Source: Cannabis sativa
Taxonomy: Eukaryota; Streptophyta; Magnoliopsida; Rosales; Cannabaceae
Reading direction: 5' to 3'
NCBI RefSeq assembly: GCF_029168945.1
Contig: NC_083605.1
Span: 41,775,659-41,839,658 of the forward strand
DNA: 64,000 nt
Under the pieces are notes generated by a model. It did not search any database. It saw only the letters and a program-made list of their open reading frames with translations, and was not told the DNA's origin. Positions 44,867 to 56,930 of the stretch are shown in pieces. The position numbers and the translations under genes were made by a program. How positions within the stretch are numbered: position 1 is the first letter of the stretch; the number at the start of each line of letters is the position of its first letter.

Positions 44867-47851
44867 TCATATGACATGTCCGGCCGGCCGAAGACTCTCA
44901 TAACTGAGTATATGAGAGGGGTCTGAAACGTATTTTCTCAACATTGAGACATGGAATACGTTGTGCACTGCTGATAAGGCTGGAGGCAATGCTAACCGAT
45001 ATGCCACTTGACCTATCTTCTCGAGAATCTCGAAAGGTCCAGTAAATCTAGGGCATAACTTGCCTCTTTTCCCGAAACATTTAATCCCCTTCATCGGAGA
45101 TACCCGTAAAAATACATGTTCCCCTACTTGGAACTCAACGTCTCTACGTTTCGGATCTGCGTAACTCTTTTGTCTGCTCTGTGAGGCAAGCATTCTAGCT
45201 TTTATCTTTTCTATTGCCTCATTGGTCCGCTGAACTGACTCTGGACCTAGGTATTTCCTCTCCCCTGTCTCATCCCAGTGGATAGGGGATCTACATTTCC
45301 TACCGTACAACAGTTCATAGGGTGCCATCCCTATCGTACTCTGATAACTGTTGTTGTAAGAGAATTCTATCAACGGTAGATATTTGCTCCATGAACCCTC
45401 AAAGTCCATAACACAGGCTCTCAACATATCCTCCAATATCTGAATTGTCCTTTCGGACTGACCGTCTGTCTGAGGATGAAATGTTGTACTGAATTTCAGC
45501 TTCGTACCCATTGCCCGTTGCAAACTTTGCCAAAATTTGGAGGTGAATTTCGGATCCCTGTCCGAAACTATAGACTTCGGTACCCCGTGAAGTCTCACTA
45601 TCTCCCTGACATATAACTCTGCCAACTGATCCACTGTAAACGTTGTTCTGACCGGCAGAAAATGAGCAGATTTCGTAAATCGGTCCACCACTACCCAGAT
45701 GGAATCATGCAAACCCGTGGTCCTAGGTAACCCGACCACAAAATCCATCGTAATATCCTCCCATTTCCATTCTGGTAGGGTTAGCGGCTGCAACAACCCT
45801 GCTGGTCTCTGATGTTCAGCCTTGATCTGCTGACAAGTGAGGCATCTCGATACGAATTCTACCAAATTCTTCTTCATACCGTTCCACCAGAAGTACGGTT
45901 TCAAATCTTGGTACATCTTGGTGGTGCCGGGATGCAGAGAATATGGGGTAGAATGAGCCTCCTCAAAGATCTCGTTTCTCAATTCCACACTGTTCGGAAC
46001 ACAAACCCTGGCTTTATACAAAAGCATCCCACTATCTGACACTGAAAAGTCTTTGGCTTGACCAGCCAATACCTCATCTCGGATCTTCACTAACTCCGGA
46101 TCTGTCATCTGAGCAACCTTTATTCTTTCCAACAGATCAGATTGCAGCGTTAAGTTGTGAAGCTGACCTACCACAAACTCAATGCTGGATCTAACCATAT
46201 CCTCTGCTAGCTGGGGTGAGATCTGAACCATGCTAGCTACTTGCCCGGGACCCTTTCTACTCAGGGCATCAGCCACTACATTGGCTTTTCCGGGATGATA
46301 GAGGATCTCGCAATCGTAATCCTTCACTAATTCCAACCAACGCCTTTGTCTCATGTTCAAATCTTTCTGAGTAAAGAAATACTTGAGACTTTTATGGTCG
46401 GTATAGATCTCACACTTCTCCCCATAAAGGTAATGCCGCCAAATCTTCAGTGCAAAAACCACTGCGGCCAATTCTAAATCATGAGTCGGGTATCGCTGTT
46501 CATAATCCTTTAACTGACGGGAGGCATAAGCGATAACCCGATCGGCTTGCATCAATACGCACCCCAAACCCTGTTTGGATGCGTCACAGTAGACTACGAA
46601 CTTCTCCTTGTCCGAAGGCAAAGCTAGTACCGGAGCAGTAATCAATCTCTGCTTCAGCTCCTGAAAGCTAGCTTCACATTTATCTGACCAGATAAATCGC
46701 TGATTCTTCTTTGTAAGCTCGGTTAGGGGCATTGAAATTTTGGAGAACCCCTCCACGAACCTACGGTAGTACCCAGCTAATCCCAAGAAGCTTCTGATCT
46801 CTGTCACTGTCTTCGGTCTCGGCCAATCCCTGACGGATTCAATCTTCCCGGGATCCACCTTGATCCCATCTTTACTCACAATGTGCCCTAGGAAGGACAC
46901 CTGAGACAACCAGAACTCACATTTCTTGAACTTGGCGTAGAGCTTATGTTCTCGAAGTCGTTGCAGTACCATCTGAAGATGTAACTCATGCTCCTCTTCT
47001 GATTGAGAGTACACGAGGATGTCGTCGATAAACACAATCACACAGATATCGAGGAAATCCTTGAATACTCTATTCATCAGGTCCATGAATGCTGCAGGAG
47101 CATTGGTTAGTCCGAATGACATAACCAGAAACTCGTAGTGTCCATACCTAGTGCGGAAAGCCGTCTTTGGAATGTCCTCCTCTCGGATCCTCAACTGATG
47201 ATAACCCGAACGGAGATCAATCTTAGAAAAGACCGTCTTCCCCTGAAGCTGATCGAACAAGTCATCGATCCTAGGTAATGGATATTTATTCTTCACCGTC
47301 AACTTGTTCAACTCTCTGTAGTCGATGCACATCCTCATAGATCCATCCTTCTTCTTGACGAACAAAACCGGGGCTCCCCAGGGTGACACACTGGGCCGAA
47401 TGAACCCTATGTCAAGCAACCCTTGGAGCTGAATCTTTAATTCCTTAAGTTCAGCTGGAGCCATCCTATACGGGGCTTTGGAAACCGGATCCACCCCTGG
47501 TGCCAAGTCAATCACGAAATCGATCTCCCGCTGAGGTGGTAACCCTGGAAGTTCTTCGGGAAAGACGTCCAAAAATTCCCGAACCACTCTAATGTCCTCT
47601 GGCCGAATGGTGTCTGGCCGAGTGGTGTCCACCACCACGGCCAGAAACCCTAAGCACCCACCGTGCAATAATTCTCTCGCTGACATAGCCGAGATCACCG
47701 GGATCCGAGATCCCTGAACCGAACCCACAAATACAAACGGTTCTTCACTTTCCGGTTGGAAGACCACCATCTTCCTCTTACAGTCAATGCTCGCCGAATA
47801 TTTAGATAGGAAATCCATTCCTAAAATAATATCAAATTCGACTAAGCTCAT
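44867..47851 (-). CDS. pol: Pol of element G: protease end, RT, RNase H, integrase
   Basis: 994 residues. Order: protease C-terminal block [10 protein letters not shown] (8-20), RT from about residue 150 with KIDLRSGYH and the catalytic FIDD (D276, D277), RNase H starting FVVYCDAS, linker with [15 protein letters not shown], integrase zinc site ending CLTCQQ, catalytic triad D703, D764, E800 and a C-terminal [14 protein letters not shown] domain. All catalytic residues are present. The methionine at 47,851 is internal to protease; the true polyprotein starts in gag, one frame away. It copies the RNA and integrates the cDNA. Expression as written would fail at the protease frameshift. Confidence 0.92.
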   Translation of the reverse strand: MSLVEFDIILGMDFLSKYSASIDCKRKMVVFQPESEEPFVFVGSVQGSRIPVISAMSARELLHGGCLGFLAVVVDTTRPDTIRPEDIRVVREFLDVFPEELPGLPPQREIDFVIDLAPGVDPVSKAPYRMAPAELKELKIQLQGLLDIGFIRPSVSPWGAPVLFVKKKDGSMRMCIDYRELNKLTVKNKYPLPRIDDLFDQLQGKTVFSKIDLRSGYHQLRIREEDIPKTAFRTRYGHYEFLVMSFGLTNAPAAFMDLMNRVFKDFLDICVIVFIDDILVYSQSEEEHELHLQMVLQRLREHKLYAKFKKCEFWLSQVSFLGHIVSKDGIKVDPGKIESVRDWPRPKTVTEIRSFLGLAGYYRRFVEGFSKISMPLTELTKKNQRFIWSDKCEASFQELKQRLITAPVLALPSDKEKFVVYCDASKQGLGCVLMQADRVIAYASRQLKDYEQRYPTHDLELAAVVFALKIWRHYLYGEKCEIYTDHKSLKYFFTQKDLNMRQRRWLELVKDYDCEILYHPGKANVVADALSRKGPGQVASMVQISPQLAEDMVRSSIEFVVGQLHNLTLQSDLLERIKVAQMTDPELVKIRDEVLAGQAKDFSVSDSGMLLYKARVCVPNSVELRNEIFEEAHSTPYSLHPGTTKMYQDLKPYFWWNGMKKNLVEFVSRCLTCQQIKAEHQRPAGLLQPLTLPEWKWEDITMDFVVGLPRTTGLHDSIWVVVDRFTKSAHFLPVRTTFTVDQLAELYVREIVRLHGVPKSIVSDRDPKFTSKFWQSLQRAMGTKLKFSTTFHPQTDGQSERTIQILEDMLRACVMDFEGSWSKYLPLIEFSYNNSYQSTIGMAPYELLYGRKCRSPIHWDETGERKYLGPESVQRTNEAIEKIKARMLASQSRQKSYADPKRRDVEFQVGEHVFLRVSPMKGIKCFGKRGKLCPRFTGPFEILEKIGQVAYRLALPPALSAVHNVFHVSMLRKYVSDPSHILSYESLRPAGHVI

Positions 47852-47853
47852 CT

Positions 47854-49389
47854 CTATCGGTATCGGCCGCTTAACTCTCTACCATCTATCCTGATCGGCA
47901 TAGACCTAATCCACCTATTGGAGATAACCAATTCTCCGCCAGGTAACAGGGTTCCAAACCCTGATTCATATTTATCAAAGGGTCTACCCAACTTACTAAA
48001 GACTCTGGCCGCCACATAAGAATGTGTAGCCCCAGAATCAAACAGCACTGAATAAAGCGAGTTGTTAATGAAAAGCTGACCTGTGACTACTGATGGGCTG
48101 GCATCTGCATCAGCCTGCGTGATAGCGAACACCCTGGCTGGAGTGGGTATCGCTGGAGCTCGCGGTGCCTCTGGTCGGAGCTGGGGACATTCCCTCTTGA
48201 AGTGTCCGGGCATGCCACAATGAAAGCATCCCTGACCTTTGCATTCGCCCCGATGGTGCCTCTTGCAGCTAGGGCACTCGGGATAGGAGAATCGGGTCTC
48301 AGTACCACCAGGACGACTCCCTCTGTTCTGGTTCCCCCGGAACCTCTTGTTCTGACTCGAGCCGCCGGAAGCAGTGGGTGCTCTCTTCCTCTGATCAATG
48401 GCCGAACCACTACTCCCCCTGCTATAGCCTGATGCAGGAGGGGTAGGAGCTCCGCCACTAACCGGAGTACTGACTGATTCTGACATGCACCCCACTGCGC
48501 CCTCAGCTCGCAGTGCCTTCTCCACCATCTGAGCATAGGTGGTGCTGTCGTCCGTGGTGATCATCAGGTCATGCCTGATCTTGGGATTCAACCCGTCCAA
48601 GTACTTCTCCTTCTTGCTGAAGTCGGTCGGCACAATTCCCGAGGCTAACCTCGCCAACCGATCAAACTGAGTAGTATACTCAGTGACGCTCATGTTCTCC
48701 CGCTGGGTCAGGTGAACGAACTCTTTCCTCTTGGCGCTTCTGACCGCCTCATTATAGTATTTCGCGTTGAAGAGTTCCTGAAACCTTTCCCAGGTCATGG
48801 TGGTGACATCGTGAATCTGAGACACCATGTCCCACAATACCAGGGCATCCTCCTGGAACTGAAACGTGGCGCACACCACTCTGTCGTTACCGGTGACACC
48901 CATGAAATTCAGGATTCTGGTAATCACCGTCAGCCACTGTTCGGCTTTCATCACGTCCGGACCTCCCAGGAATACCGGAGGTGCCTGCTTCCGGAACCGC
49001 TCATACAATGGTTCCAATCTGTGGGCCGCCACCACTATCTCGGCCTGGGCAGCAGGGGCAGGTGCCGCTGGAACTATGGGCACAGGAACTGCAGGAGCAC
49101 CCTGCTGTCTCAACCTCTGAATCTCGAGGTCTTGCTCTTCGATCCGGGCTTGCATCTCCGCAAACCGTAACTCCCAGTTCGGGGCTCCCTGATCGGCTGG
49201 GGGAGCCTGTGGCGGGTTCTCATCACCCCGGCCACGAGCCCTGCCTCGGGGACCTCTACCTCGGCCCCTGGCAGGTGGGGGAAACTGAGCTCCCTGTCCC
49301 TGATTCGACCCTACGGAGTTGCCCTGACTCCTGGTAGTCCGCCTGGCGTCCATCTGATTAGAACCGCCTGCGAAACCAAGAGTTGGCAT
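47854..49389 (-). CDS. gag: Gag and protease N-terminus of element G
   Basis: 511 residues from [14 protein letters not shown], about 230 bases after the PBS. The N-terminus is Arg/Gly-rich, followed by a coiled coil (about 78-95), the Retrotrans_gag core (about 130-300), a zinc knuckle C388, C391, H396, C401, and protease [10 protein letters not shown] with D451. The frame ends at 47,854 within protease because of a 1-nt shift around 47,860-47,875 relative to the uninterrupted arrangement in A and C. Gag forms the particle that packages the RNA. Confidence 0.92.
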   Translation of the reverse strand: MPTLGFAGGSNQMDARRTTRSQGNSVGSNQGQGAQFPPPARGRGRGPRGRARGRGDENPPQAPPADQGAPNWELRFAEMQARIEEQDLEIQRLRQQGAPAVPVPIVPAAPAPAAQAEIVVAAHRLEPLYERFRKQAPPVFLGGPDVMKAEQWLTVITRILNFMGVTGNDRVVCATFQFQEDALVLWDMVSQIHDVTTMTWERFQELFNAKYYNEAVRSAKRKEFVHLTQRENMSVTEYTTQFDRLARLASGIVPTDFSKKEKYLDGLNPKIRHDLMITTDDSTTYAQMVEKALRAEGAVGCMSESVSTPVSGGAPTPPASGYSRGSSGSAIDQRKRAPTASGGSSQNKRFRGNQNRGSRPGGTETRFSYPECPSCKRHHRGECKGQGCFHCGMPGHFKRECPQLRPEAPRAPAIPTPARVFAITQADADASPSVVTGQLFINNSLYSVLFDSGATHSYVAARVFSKLGRPFDKYESGFGTLLPGGELVISNRWIRSMPIRIDGRELSGRYR

Positions 49390-49620
49390 ATCAGGTCGTA
49401 TTCAAGGCGAGCTTACTAATGCCGCTTAATTTGGAAATTAGAAATGAAACATGCGCCTATTCTACTATCAGGCTACTAACATGCTTCCTAACAGGCTTTT
49501 CTTTTTCATAACTGAATAAAATAAACTACTAAAGCAATAAAGGCTTACTGAACCGTGAACCGAGCTAACTGTTGATGATGATTGTACATGTCGTGACGAT
49601 CTTCGGAAGACAACCTGGCG
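49390..49620 (-). other. Short leader of G
   Basis: 231 bases between PBS and the gag ATG; no other feature seen. It is nearly identical to 3389-3619 of C. Confidence 0.75.
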
Positions 49621-49632
49621 GCTCTGATACCA
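49621..49632 (-). other. Primer binding site of G (initiator tRNA-Met)
   Basis: Minus strand TGGTATCAGAGC, three bases from the LTR edge. Confidence 0.95.
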
Positions 49633-49635
49633 AAT

Positions 49636-51891
49636 TGTAACACCCTAACTATCTTAGGCGTATTACGTGATTTTAAACGTACTGTGCAGCTCGTTGCTAA
49701 TCAACGAGGTTTATGGAAAAACGTGATTAATTAAAATTTTGCTTTTTAATTAAACTTATAAACCATATCATAAAAGTCTCGGGATCCCGATTTATAAAAT
49801 CATTTACAAACGTTTTAACTGTTTAACTTTTACATCAAAATAAAGTCGTCTAACGACCAGTTACAAAAAAACTCAGCCTTGCTGTCCCAAGGATCGTACG
49901 CTCCAGGCCTAACCGCCCCGACATGTACAATCTCATAAGCTCGCTCACGGTCCATCAGCTACAGCCTTGCCTTTACCTACACATGAACATAAACTGTGAG
50001 TCGACAGACTCAGTAAGAAAAGCATAATAATATCATACATAAAACTAACTGCCGTGTCCAACACGATACTGAGTCCCGCTACTGCCATGTCCAACATGGT
50101 ACTGAGCCACTACTGCCATGTCCAACATGGTACTGAGTTTTGAACGTTCAGGGGACGGTACTATTGACAAGTATCCTCCTGATCGGTCGAACCGGTCATA
50201 CTCCGGCTGCGGGTCATACTCCAGCCTGTACCGACGGGATAGGTCAATAAAGACCGAACCACCAACCAAGTGTCGGCTGATCGGTCGAGCCGGTCATACT
50301 CCGCCGCTCGGTCATACTCCGACTCGTACCGACGTGACAGGGTTGGATGGTTCGAAGCCTAAATACATAACTAATGTAATCTAGCAGGCTTCCTACATGC
50401 ACGCTAAACATGTAATCTACATATGCATACTGTTATACTAATCTTACCTGGATTCTGATTTTAGGTGTGCCGGTCAACTCGATCCGGAACTGAAGCTGAG
50501 CGGCGGATTACTGGCTCCTAAACCATAAAAATCACAACGCTATAAGTGACACGCTAAATCACTTCCCGGGGACTAAAACTTGGAACTAAAAGTTTCCCTA
50601 TCGATAAAAAGCATGGCAATACCCCTAAAAACCTAAAAACGAGGAAAACTAGGGTTCGGAAAAATTCCCCAACCGGTAGACCGGTTGCCCAACCGGAATT
50701 CCGGTTCTGGGAAAATTCTGAACACTCATCCGGAATTCCGGATGCACAACCGGAATTCCGGTTCCTCGCAGGCAGCAAACATAAAAATTCATAACTTGCA
50801 CAATTCAACCCCAAATCACATGAAACCTTCCAGACCTGTTCTATACCTCCCCTAGAACATTTCTAAGGCAACAAAACCACCCAGATTGCACGAATTCAAA
50901 AATCACCATTAGAGCTCAAGCTTTGAGTTCTAAACTCAAACTTGAGCAAACCTAGCTAGCATGCAATCAAATCCATCTAAACTTACTTAAACAAGCTTAA
51001 CTAAGCCTCTGAAAACAATCAAAAACATCAACAACATCAACAGAACATAGACATTTCTCTTTGAAAACCATATTTTTGAGCTAAAAATCAAAACTTTGAA
51101 CAACACAACTAGCATGCATCATAACCAGCTCTATTCTACTCAATTGAACAAGATTTAAACCTCAGAAATCATATCACAAACACAGCAGCAACAACACCTC
51201 AAGTAAGCATGCATTTACTCATATTTTCACCATTTTTATTCAAGAAAATAAAGGGAAAGAGTTAGAGATTACATACCACAACCTAGAGTTCACAATTAGG
51301 TTAAATTTAGCTTTGAAAATTGAAGAAAAACCCAGCTTGTGCACCCCAAATACCCAGCCGAAAGTGGAGAGGAAAAGAGAGAGTTTTTGGAAAATTCTAT
51401 TTTCTTTTCTAAGTGTTTTTTTGTAAAAATGAAAGAAATAATATAAACCCACTTAACATAACCATTTATTAAATCCATTTCAGCCAAAAACAATTAAATA
51501 AATAAACATTTAATTTCCAAATAAAAGTCACTAAAAGACAAAAAGTCATTGGGGCAAAAAGACCATTTTGCCCCTCCATCATAAAATCACATAAATCATA
51601 CTAAAGGGGTATTTTTGGGAAATTCTAAATTCCCGGCCATTCCCGACATTCCCAATGTCTAAAACCCGTCCCCAAAATACTAACATACTAAGTTGTGATT
51701 TCTACTGAGCCAAACGCCGAGTTCCAAAATACCGGACACCGGAAATGAGAAATATAAAAACTACTGATGACATAATCATGCATTTCTGAATTCCGTAAAT
51801 AACAGTAATAAATTATTTAATTAGCTATAAATAATTTCATAATTAAACATAAACAACTGCTAATTTCCAAATTAACTAAGCGGGCTTTACA
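49636..51891 (-). repeat. 5' LTR of G
   Basis: 2,256 bp, nearly identical to 42,413-44,672. Apart from scattered single differences, discrepancies cluster at about 50,246-50,330 and 50,453-50,490, where CTG and CAG are altered. Confidence 0.95.
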
Positions 51892-51896
51892 TGAAT
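51892..51896. repeat. Right target-site duplication of G (TGAAT)
   Basis: Identical to 42,408-42,412; F sequence continues directly after it. Confidence 0.95.
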
Positions 51897-53570
51897 GGAT
51901 CAAACCATAGTTCTCTTGGCTTTCTTCTTAGTTTCTTATCTTGACAATCCATTACTTGTTTAATCTCACAATGGATTTTAATCACTAGTGTCTTCCAAGT
52001 TATAAGAAGGTGAGTTCCTAGAAACTTTCCCACTACAACAAGATACCGTGAACTATGTCTAAGAAAACTAATTGGTATAGACCTCTTCAGTTGTGTTAAG
52101 ACAACAGAGGAAGTGGGATCATCTTGTATCGAATAAGATGATAGATTACTTATGGAATCAAGAAAAAAATATCTCCTTTATTTGCTACTTTATTTTCAGA
52201 CCTAGTCATTTTCTTAGAAAAAGTGGTATTTTTTTAAACAAACACTTTCTTATCTAATGACTATGGGATGCTCCACCCCTAATCACTTATAATAGCTAAC
52301 AAACATGCAAACCAGGGTTAGCAGTTCTAGCTTTTCTTAAGATTTCGATTAGGTCATCCATGAATCTAGTAATGATTTACATCAAGTATACAACCATTGC
52401 ATCATTCTGAAATTTTATTACCATAGAAGGATTTAGGCAACGACTAGTAACTAATCATCAATATGCAACTCAAATTTCTGGGGAGGTGAGTTTGGATATA
52501 ATTCAAAATCAAATTAATTATCTTTGAACTGCATATCTGCTAACTTTTTCTCCACCCCTATCAGTTCGCAAGATCTTTAACCACTTACCATTGCTAGAAA
52601 TTCATGAAATTTTTCAAACATTTCAAATTTCTTTTGCGTAAGGTAAAATCTAGAGTGATCGTTTTAAGAATACAACGAAAATTTATATCCACCCCTGAAC
52701 GTACATCCATCTGCGAATGAGATGAACTTACTTTCAGTGGATATAGGCATATTATCTCTTTGCAGAGAATGATCTTGTCAAAACCACTATGATCAAGATA
52801 CCAATGCCTTATATTTATAAAATATGTGGTTGTATCTTTTGATGACTTAAGTTACATCAAAGAGTTCTTAGAATAGTGCAAGTGGATTCTGGTCACAGAA
52901 TACTAAACTCATACAGTTTGAATCCATTGATAGAAAATGGTTATGAAACACTTGTGAAAATGTAACTGTATAATTAGTCATTCTTTCTTGGACCACCACT
53001 ACTAATCTAACTCTATGATTTGCCTACACAAGTAGGAGATTTCTAAGATTGAAGATTTATATCATTTGGGATAGAATTCTGGGAATATAATCATATGCGT
53101 CATCTAATTTCTTAAGAGAAAATAAGACTTTATATTATTTATAGACCATTCATCCAATGATATGTCATTAAGCTAATTCGAAATGAATAAGCTAAGAGGA
53201 ATTAGGATAATTTCGTTTTAAATAAGAATCCAACGATGCTCTGATTAGCGAGAGTCAAAGTAATCTTATTTATACAATCTTCTTGTTTCATATTGTAAAA
53301 CACTAGTCTAAGGTGTCATCATTTGATGAACAGCTAGATGTTGCATATACAATATTTATCTTTCGAGATCTAACACTATTATGTTAGTCTAATGGTGAAA
53401 ATCCATTAGGGATTTATCTCATTAGAAAAACAAATCAAGTTAGACCAACAATGAAGATTTGAAATTAAACTACAATTTAATAACAGAAAATAACATGGTT
53501 CAATACAAATTCATACACAATTCAGAAATTATGAAGCACATAGCAAGTAGGAATGACAAGTGAAAATACT
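51897..53570 (-). other. Non-coding interior of F, where gag should be
   Basis: Homologous to B's 3' region at 51,897-53,100 (GGGGTGGA boxes, minus strand, at about 52,270, 52,553 and 52,692). 53,215-53,460 looks like a diverged second copy of the leader module (CTCGAAAGATAA, GACTCTCGCTAATC boxes on the minus strand). No gag similarity and no open frame of useful length. Confidence 0.7.
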
Positions 53571-53599
53571 AAAACATACAATCCTAAATAATTTCCAAG

Positions 53600-53965
53600 G
53601 TTTTCAACAAACTGATATCAGTGTCCCGTTTCGGCGAGAGTCAAAGCTACCATTCATTGAATAGAGTTGTCAGCTCATCTAAAATGTCAAACATTCTAGC
53701 AACCTTTTATTCGATCAAGATGTGAATCCGCGTTGTCCCGTTTAGGCGAGAGTCAAGGCTATTCTATCTTATGAGCTTCCACCATTGTTTCATATTCTTG
53801 CAAGTCTTATACAGTCGCCACCATTAGGGTGGTCATAAACTATATAAAAAACTTACAAGATTACTTATCTTTCGAGATTAAACGGTGCTAACTTGCTAAT
53901 GAACGTTCCTCCATTAGGGAGGATTACTCACTAAAACAATAGCTATGTAAAACAAACAATGGAGA
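53600..53965 (-). promoter_or_regulatory. Conserved leader module of F
   Basis: Minus-strand copy of the module of B: hairpins CCTCC-CTAAT-GGAGG (53,908-53,922) and CCACC-CTAAT-GGTGG (53,818-53,832), both with perfect 5-bp stems, and two GACTCTCGCC boxes followed by AAACGGGACA-type sequence (about 53,735 and 53,620). Confidence 0.68.
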
Positions 53966-56919
53966 TCGAATATCCTTATAATAATAAAGCTCATTATTTA
54001 ATGAAGTGTTGTATTTTCTTCTAATATTTATTTTAATCAATTTATTTTAAATATATATTTATTTAATTAAAATTTCTAATTTAGAATAAAATATTCTAAA
54101 TATATATTTTAATGTTATATTTATAAATTATACTTAGATGGATATGAAGATAATATGAATTATTTCCATCTTAGTAATAATTTCCATAAATATTTAGAAA
54201 ATTATTCAATTTAAGTTGTTTCAAAATTAATTTAAATTAATTTACAACTCAAATTTAATTTTCTATAAATATATATTGCATTTCGAAAATGCTTTAAAAT
54301 ATAATAAAATAAATCCTGGAAAATTACTCTAATTTTATGTTGGCCCAAAATTAATAAAAATTAATTTTCAACAAAAAATATAATTACCTTATTTAATTAA
54401 ATATCTAAGAAAAATTTCAAATATTTAAGTATCATGATTAAAAATCAACTCAAATATTAATTTTCTATTTAATTAAATACACTAGAAAAATACTTCAAGC
54501 AAAGCAGATAATATCTATCTAGACTTTCATATACCAATTAATCCAATTTCTAATTATAATATATTTTAGTTCATTTATTTTAATTAACCATTAAATGAAA
54601 AAGTCACTGATTTAAGTTGGTCCAAAATTAAATAAATAATTTTTAACTTTAATCTATTTTTCAAATAAAATTCGAAATTTCTACATCAAAGAAATGCAAT
54701 TTTAAAATTTTGGGAAATGATTAATAAAATAAAATAAAATATATTTTGAAAATTATTCAAACTTAAGTTATTGTGAAATAAGATTCCAAACTTAAAATAA
54801 TTTTTAACTTTAATTAATAACATGAAAATAACAATATTAAAGTATCATGATGAAAATCAACTTAGATATTGAAATTTTCAATTTAATTAAATGTATTAAA
54901 ATCAAGAAATAAATAATTAAGTAACGAGGAAACTTAATTATTAATTCTAGTTTAATACTAGGAAACTATTCTAAACTTAGATTGTACCAAAATTAATTAT
55001 GAGACAATTAATTTCACAATCAATGATATTTTCCTATTTAATATTAGAAATAATAACTAGTACTAGAAATAACTATCTAGAATATATCATTAACTAAGTG
55101 TTTTTCTAAAATTAACTTTAAAATATTACATGAAAAATAAATTTCATATATTTTAAAAGTTAATTATGTTGCTAATTCACTTTTAATTAGGTTAGACTAA
55201 TATAATTAACCTAATACAATTATTTAAATAAGGCAAATGGGCCTTCACAATTGGGGTAGTTCATGTGAGGGGGAGCTGGGTTCAGTATGTCGTACCCACT
55301 TCTATGGCCCCCAACTCTCACACAAGGCCCAAAAGAGAGGAATTTAACCTTAAAATAAACAATTGTTATTCATTGAATAAGCCCAAATCTAATTGGACCT
55401 AAATAAATTTCCTTATGTCAAAATTTATTTTAGCAACCTAGTCCATTTACTTAGTAAAAACTTAAATGGGCTTCCTATATGCATCTAAGCCCAAAAGCAA
55501 ACATATAGGGTCACACAGGTCAAATGATTTGGATGGGCCCTATCATGTTACTAGGTTTACACAGATGAAAGAAGTACAAAATTTACCTGCTACAAATTAT
55601 TTATAAGATCTATTGACAATTGGACTATGATTAAAATCAGATCATTGGATCTGTCAACAAGTTAATCATACCAATTTAGATCAGATAAATAATAGGTTTG
55701 TTTAAAAAAAAGTTTTTGAATAAACAATATAAATAAACAAACATTGTCCATGTAACAGATGTGAATTAAGATATTAATATAATTAAATTATTATTCTTAA
55801 ACCAACCAAATAAAGGAAACTAATTTTAAAATATCTAGGTTTATTTGAATCAAATAAATTAAATATCTAATATGATCAATGATTTGAAAGGAAAGAATCT
55901 CCAACATCACTTTCAGATCTTATAATTTAATAAAATAAACCAATTTTAAAATAGATTTGGTTAGATAATTATTATTTTAGGAATAAAATAATAAATGAAT
56001 AATAATTACCATAATTATATGTCAAAATATCTCAAATTAAGCAATATTCAAATCTCTACAAAAATATCTGTGTTATTTAAATATTTAAGATATGATTTAT
56101 AAATTTCTAATAAGGAAAAAAATGATATATATAGAAAAAATATCATTTTTAAACTTATAATTTATAAATAATTAAATATTTAACAAAATAACAAATTTTG
56201 AATTTGAAAACATTATGGTAAATATATCTATAAAAATATCTATGTTAATTTCAAATTTATTAATTATTTAATTTGACATATAAGATAATTTTAATATAAT
56301 ATTTTAAATAAAAAGACAAAGTTATCTTTTAATTTAAAATATCTTAAATATCAAAATATCTAATCTTATAATTAAATAATAAATAAATATTAAAGAACTT
56401 AACAAATTTTTAAATCTGACCATAATAGGAAATATTTAAAATTGGAAACATTCCAAAATAGAAATATTTAAAAACTGGAAAAATTCCAAATTGAAAATAT
56501 TTAAAATTGGAAACATTTCAATTTAGAAATATTTAAAATATGAAAAATGAATTTTGGGAAACAATCCCATCAAAAAATTGGATTTTTTGGGGAAAAAACC
56601 TCAAAAATTCGTAATTTGTAGGGAACTGCCAGGATAGGCTGCATGCAGCAGCCATGATTTCCAATCTTCCAAAATTCATATATTTCTCAATTTTTATCGG
56701 AATCGAGTTCCGTAAAAAACAAAATTGCTTAATTTTTCACAAGGAATCCAAATAAAATATTTTCAAAAATTGAAAAAATATATTTCATGGAAAAATTTCG
56801 TACAACATCAACATTCATCAAACAACACATAAACCAACATGAAACTATCCAAATCAACACAGAACATATCAATCATCGTTTTAATTCATATTACATGAAA
56901 GTAAATAATTACCATAGTT
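53966..56919 (-). other. AT-rich leader of F
   Basis: About 3 kb, no gene. 55,240-55,340 (minus strand) matches the conserved stretch 8130-8250 of B. A 12-base palindrome GCTGCATGCAGC lies at 56,638-56,649, in the position of B's GC-rich island. Confidence 0.75.
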
Positions 56920-56930
56920 CTAGTGCCAGT
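56919..56930 (-). other. PBS-like site of F
   Basis: Minus strand ACTGGCACTAGA directly next to the 5' LTR, compared with GCTGGCACCAGA in B. Confidence 0.6.

Larger units (their letters stand above)
42413..51891 (-). mobile_element. Element G: nearly intact Tekay/Del chromovirus
   Basis: 9,479-bp minus-strand element with both LTRs, PBS, gag, pol and PPT, flanked by perfect TGAAT duplications (42,408-42,412 and 51,892-51,896). The LTRs are almost identical, so it is the youngest or one of the youngest insertions here. Coding defects are a frameshift inside protease and a scrambled end of pol; both lie where CTG/CAG-type changes suggest consensus errors, so the real copy may be more intact than it looks. 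Confidence 0.95.

Noticed and set aside
47854..47890. Programmed frameshift between gag and pol of G
   Set aside because: The shift falls inside the protease domain, while A is continuous there; no slippery-site structure is evident.
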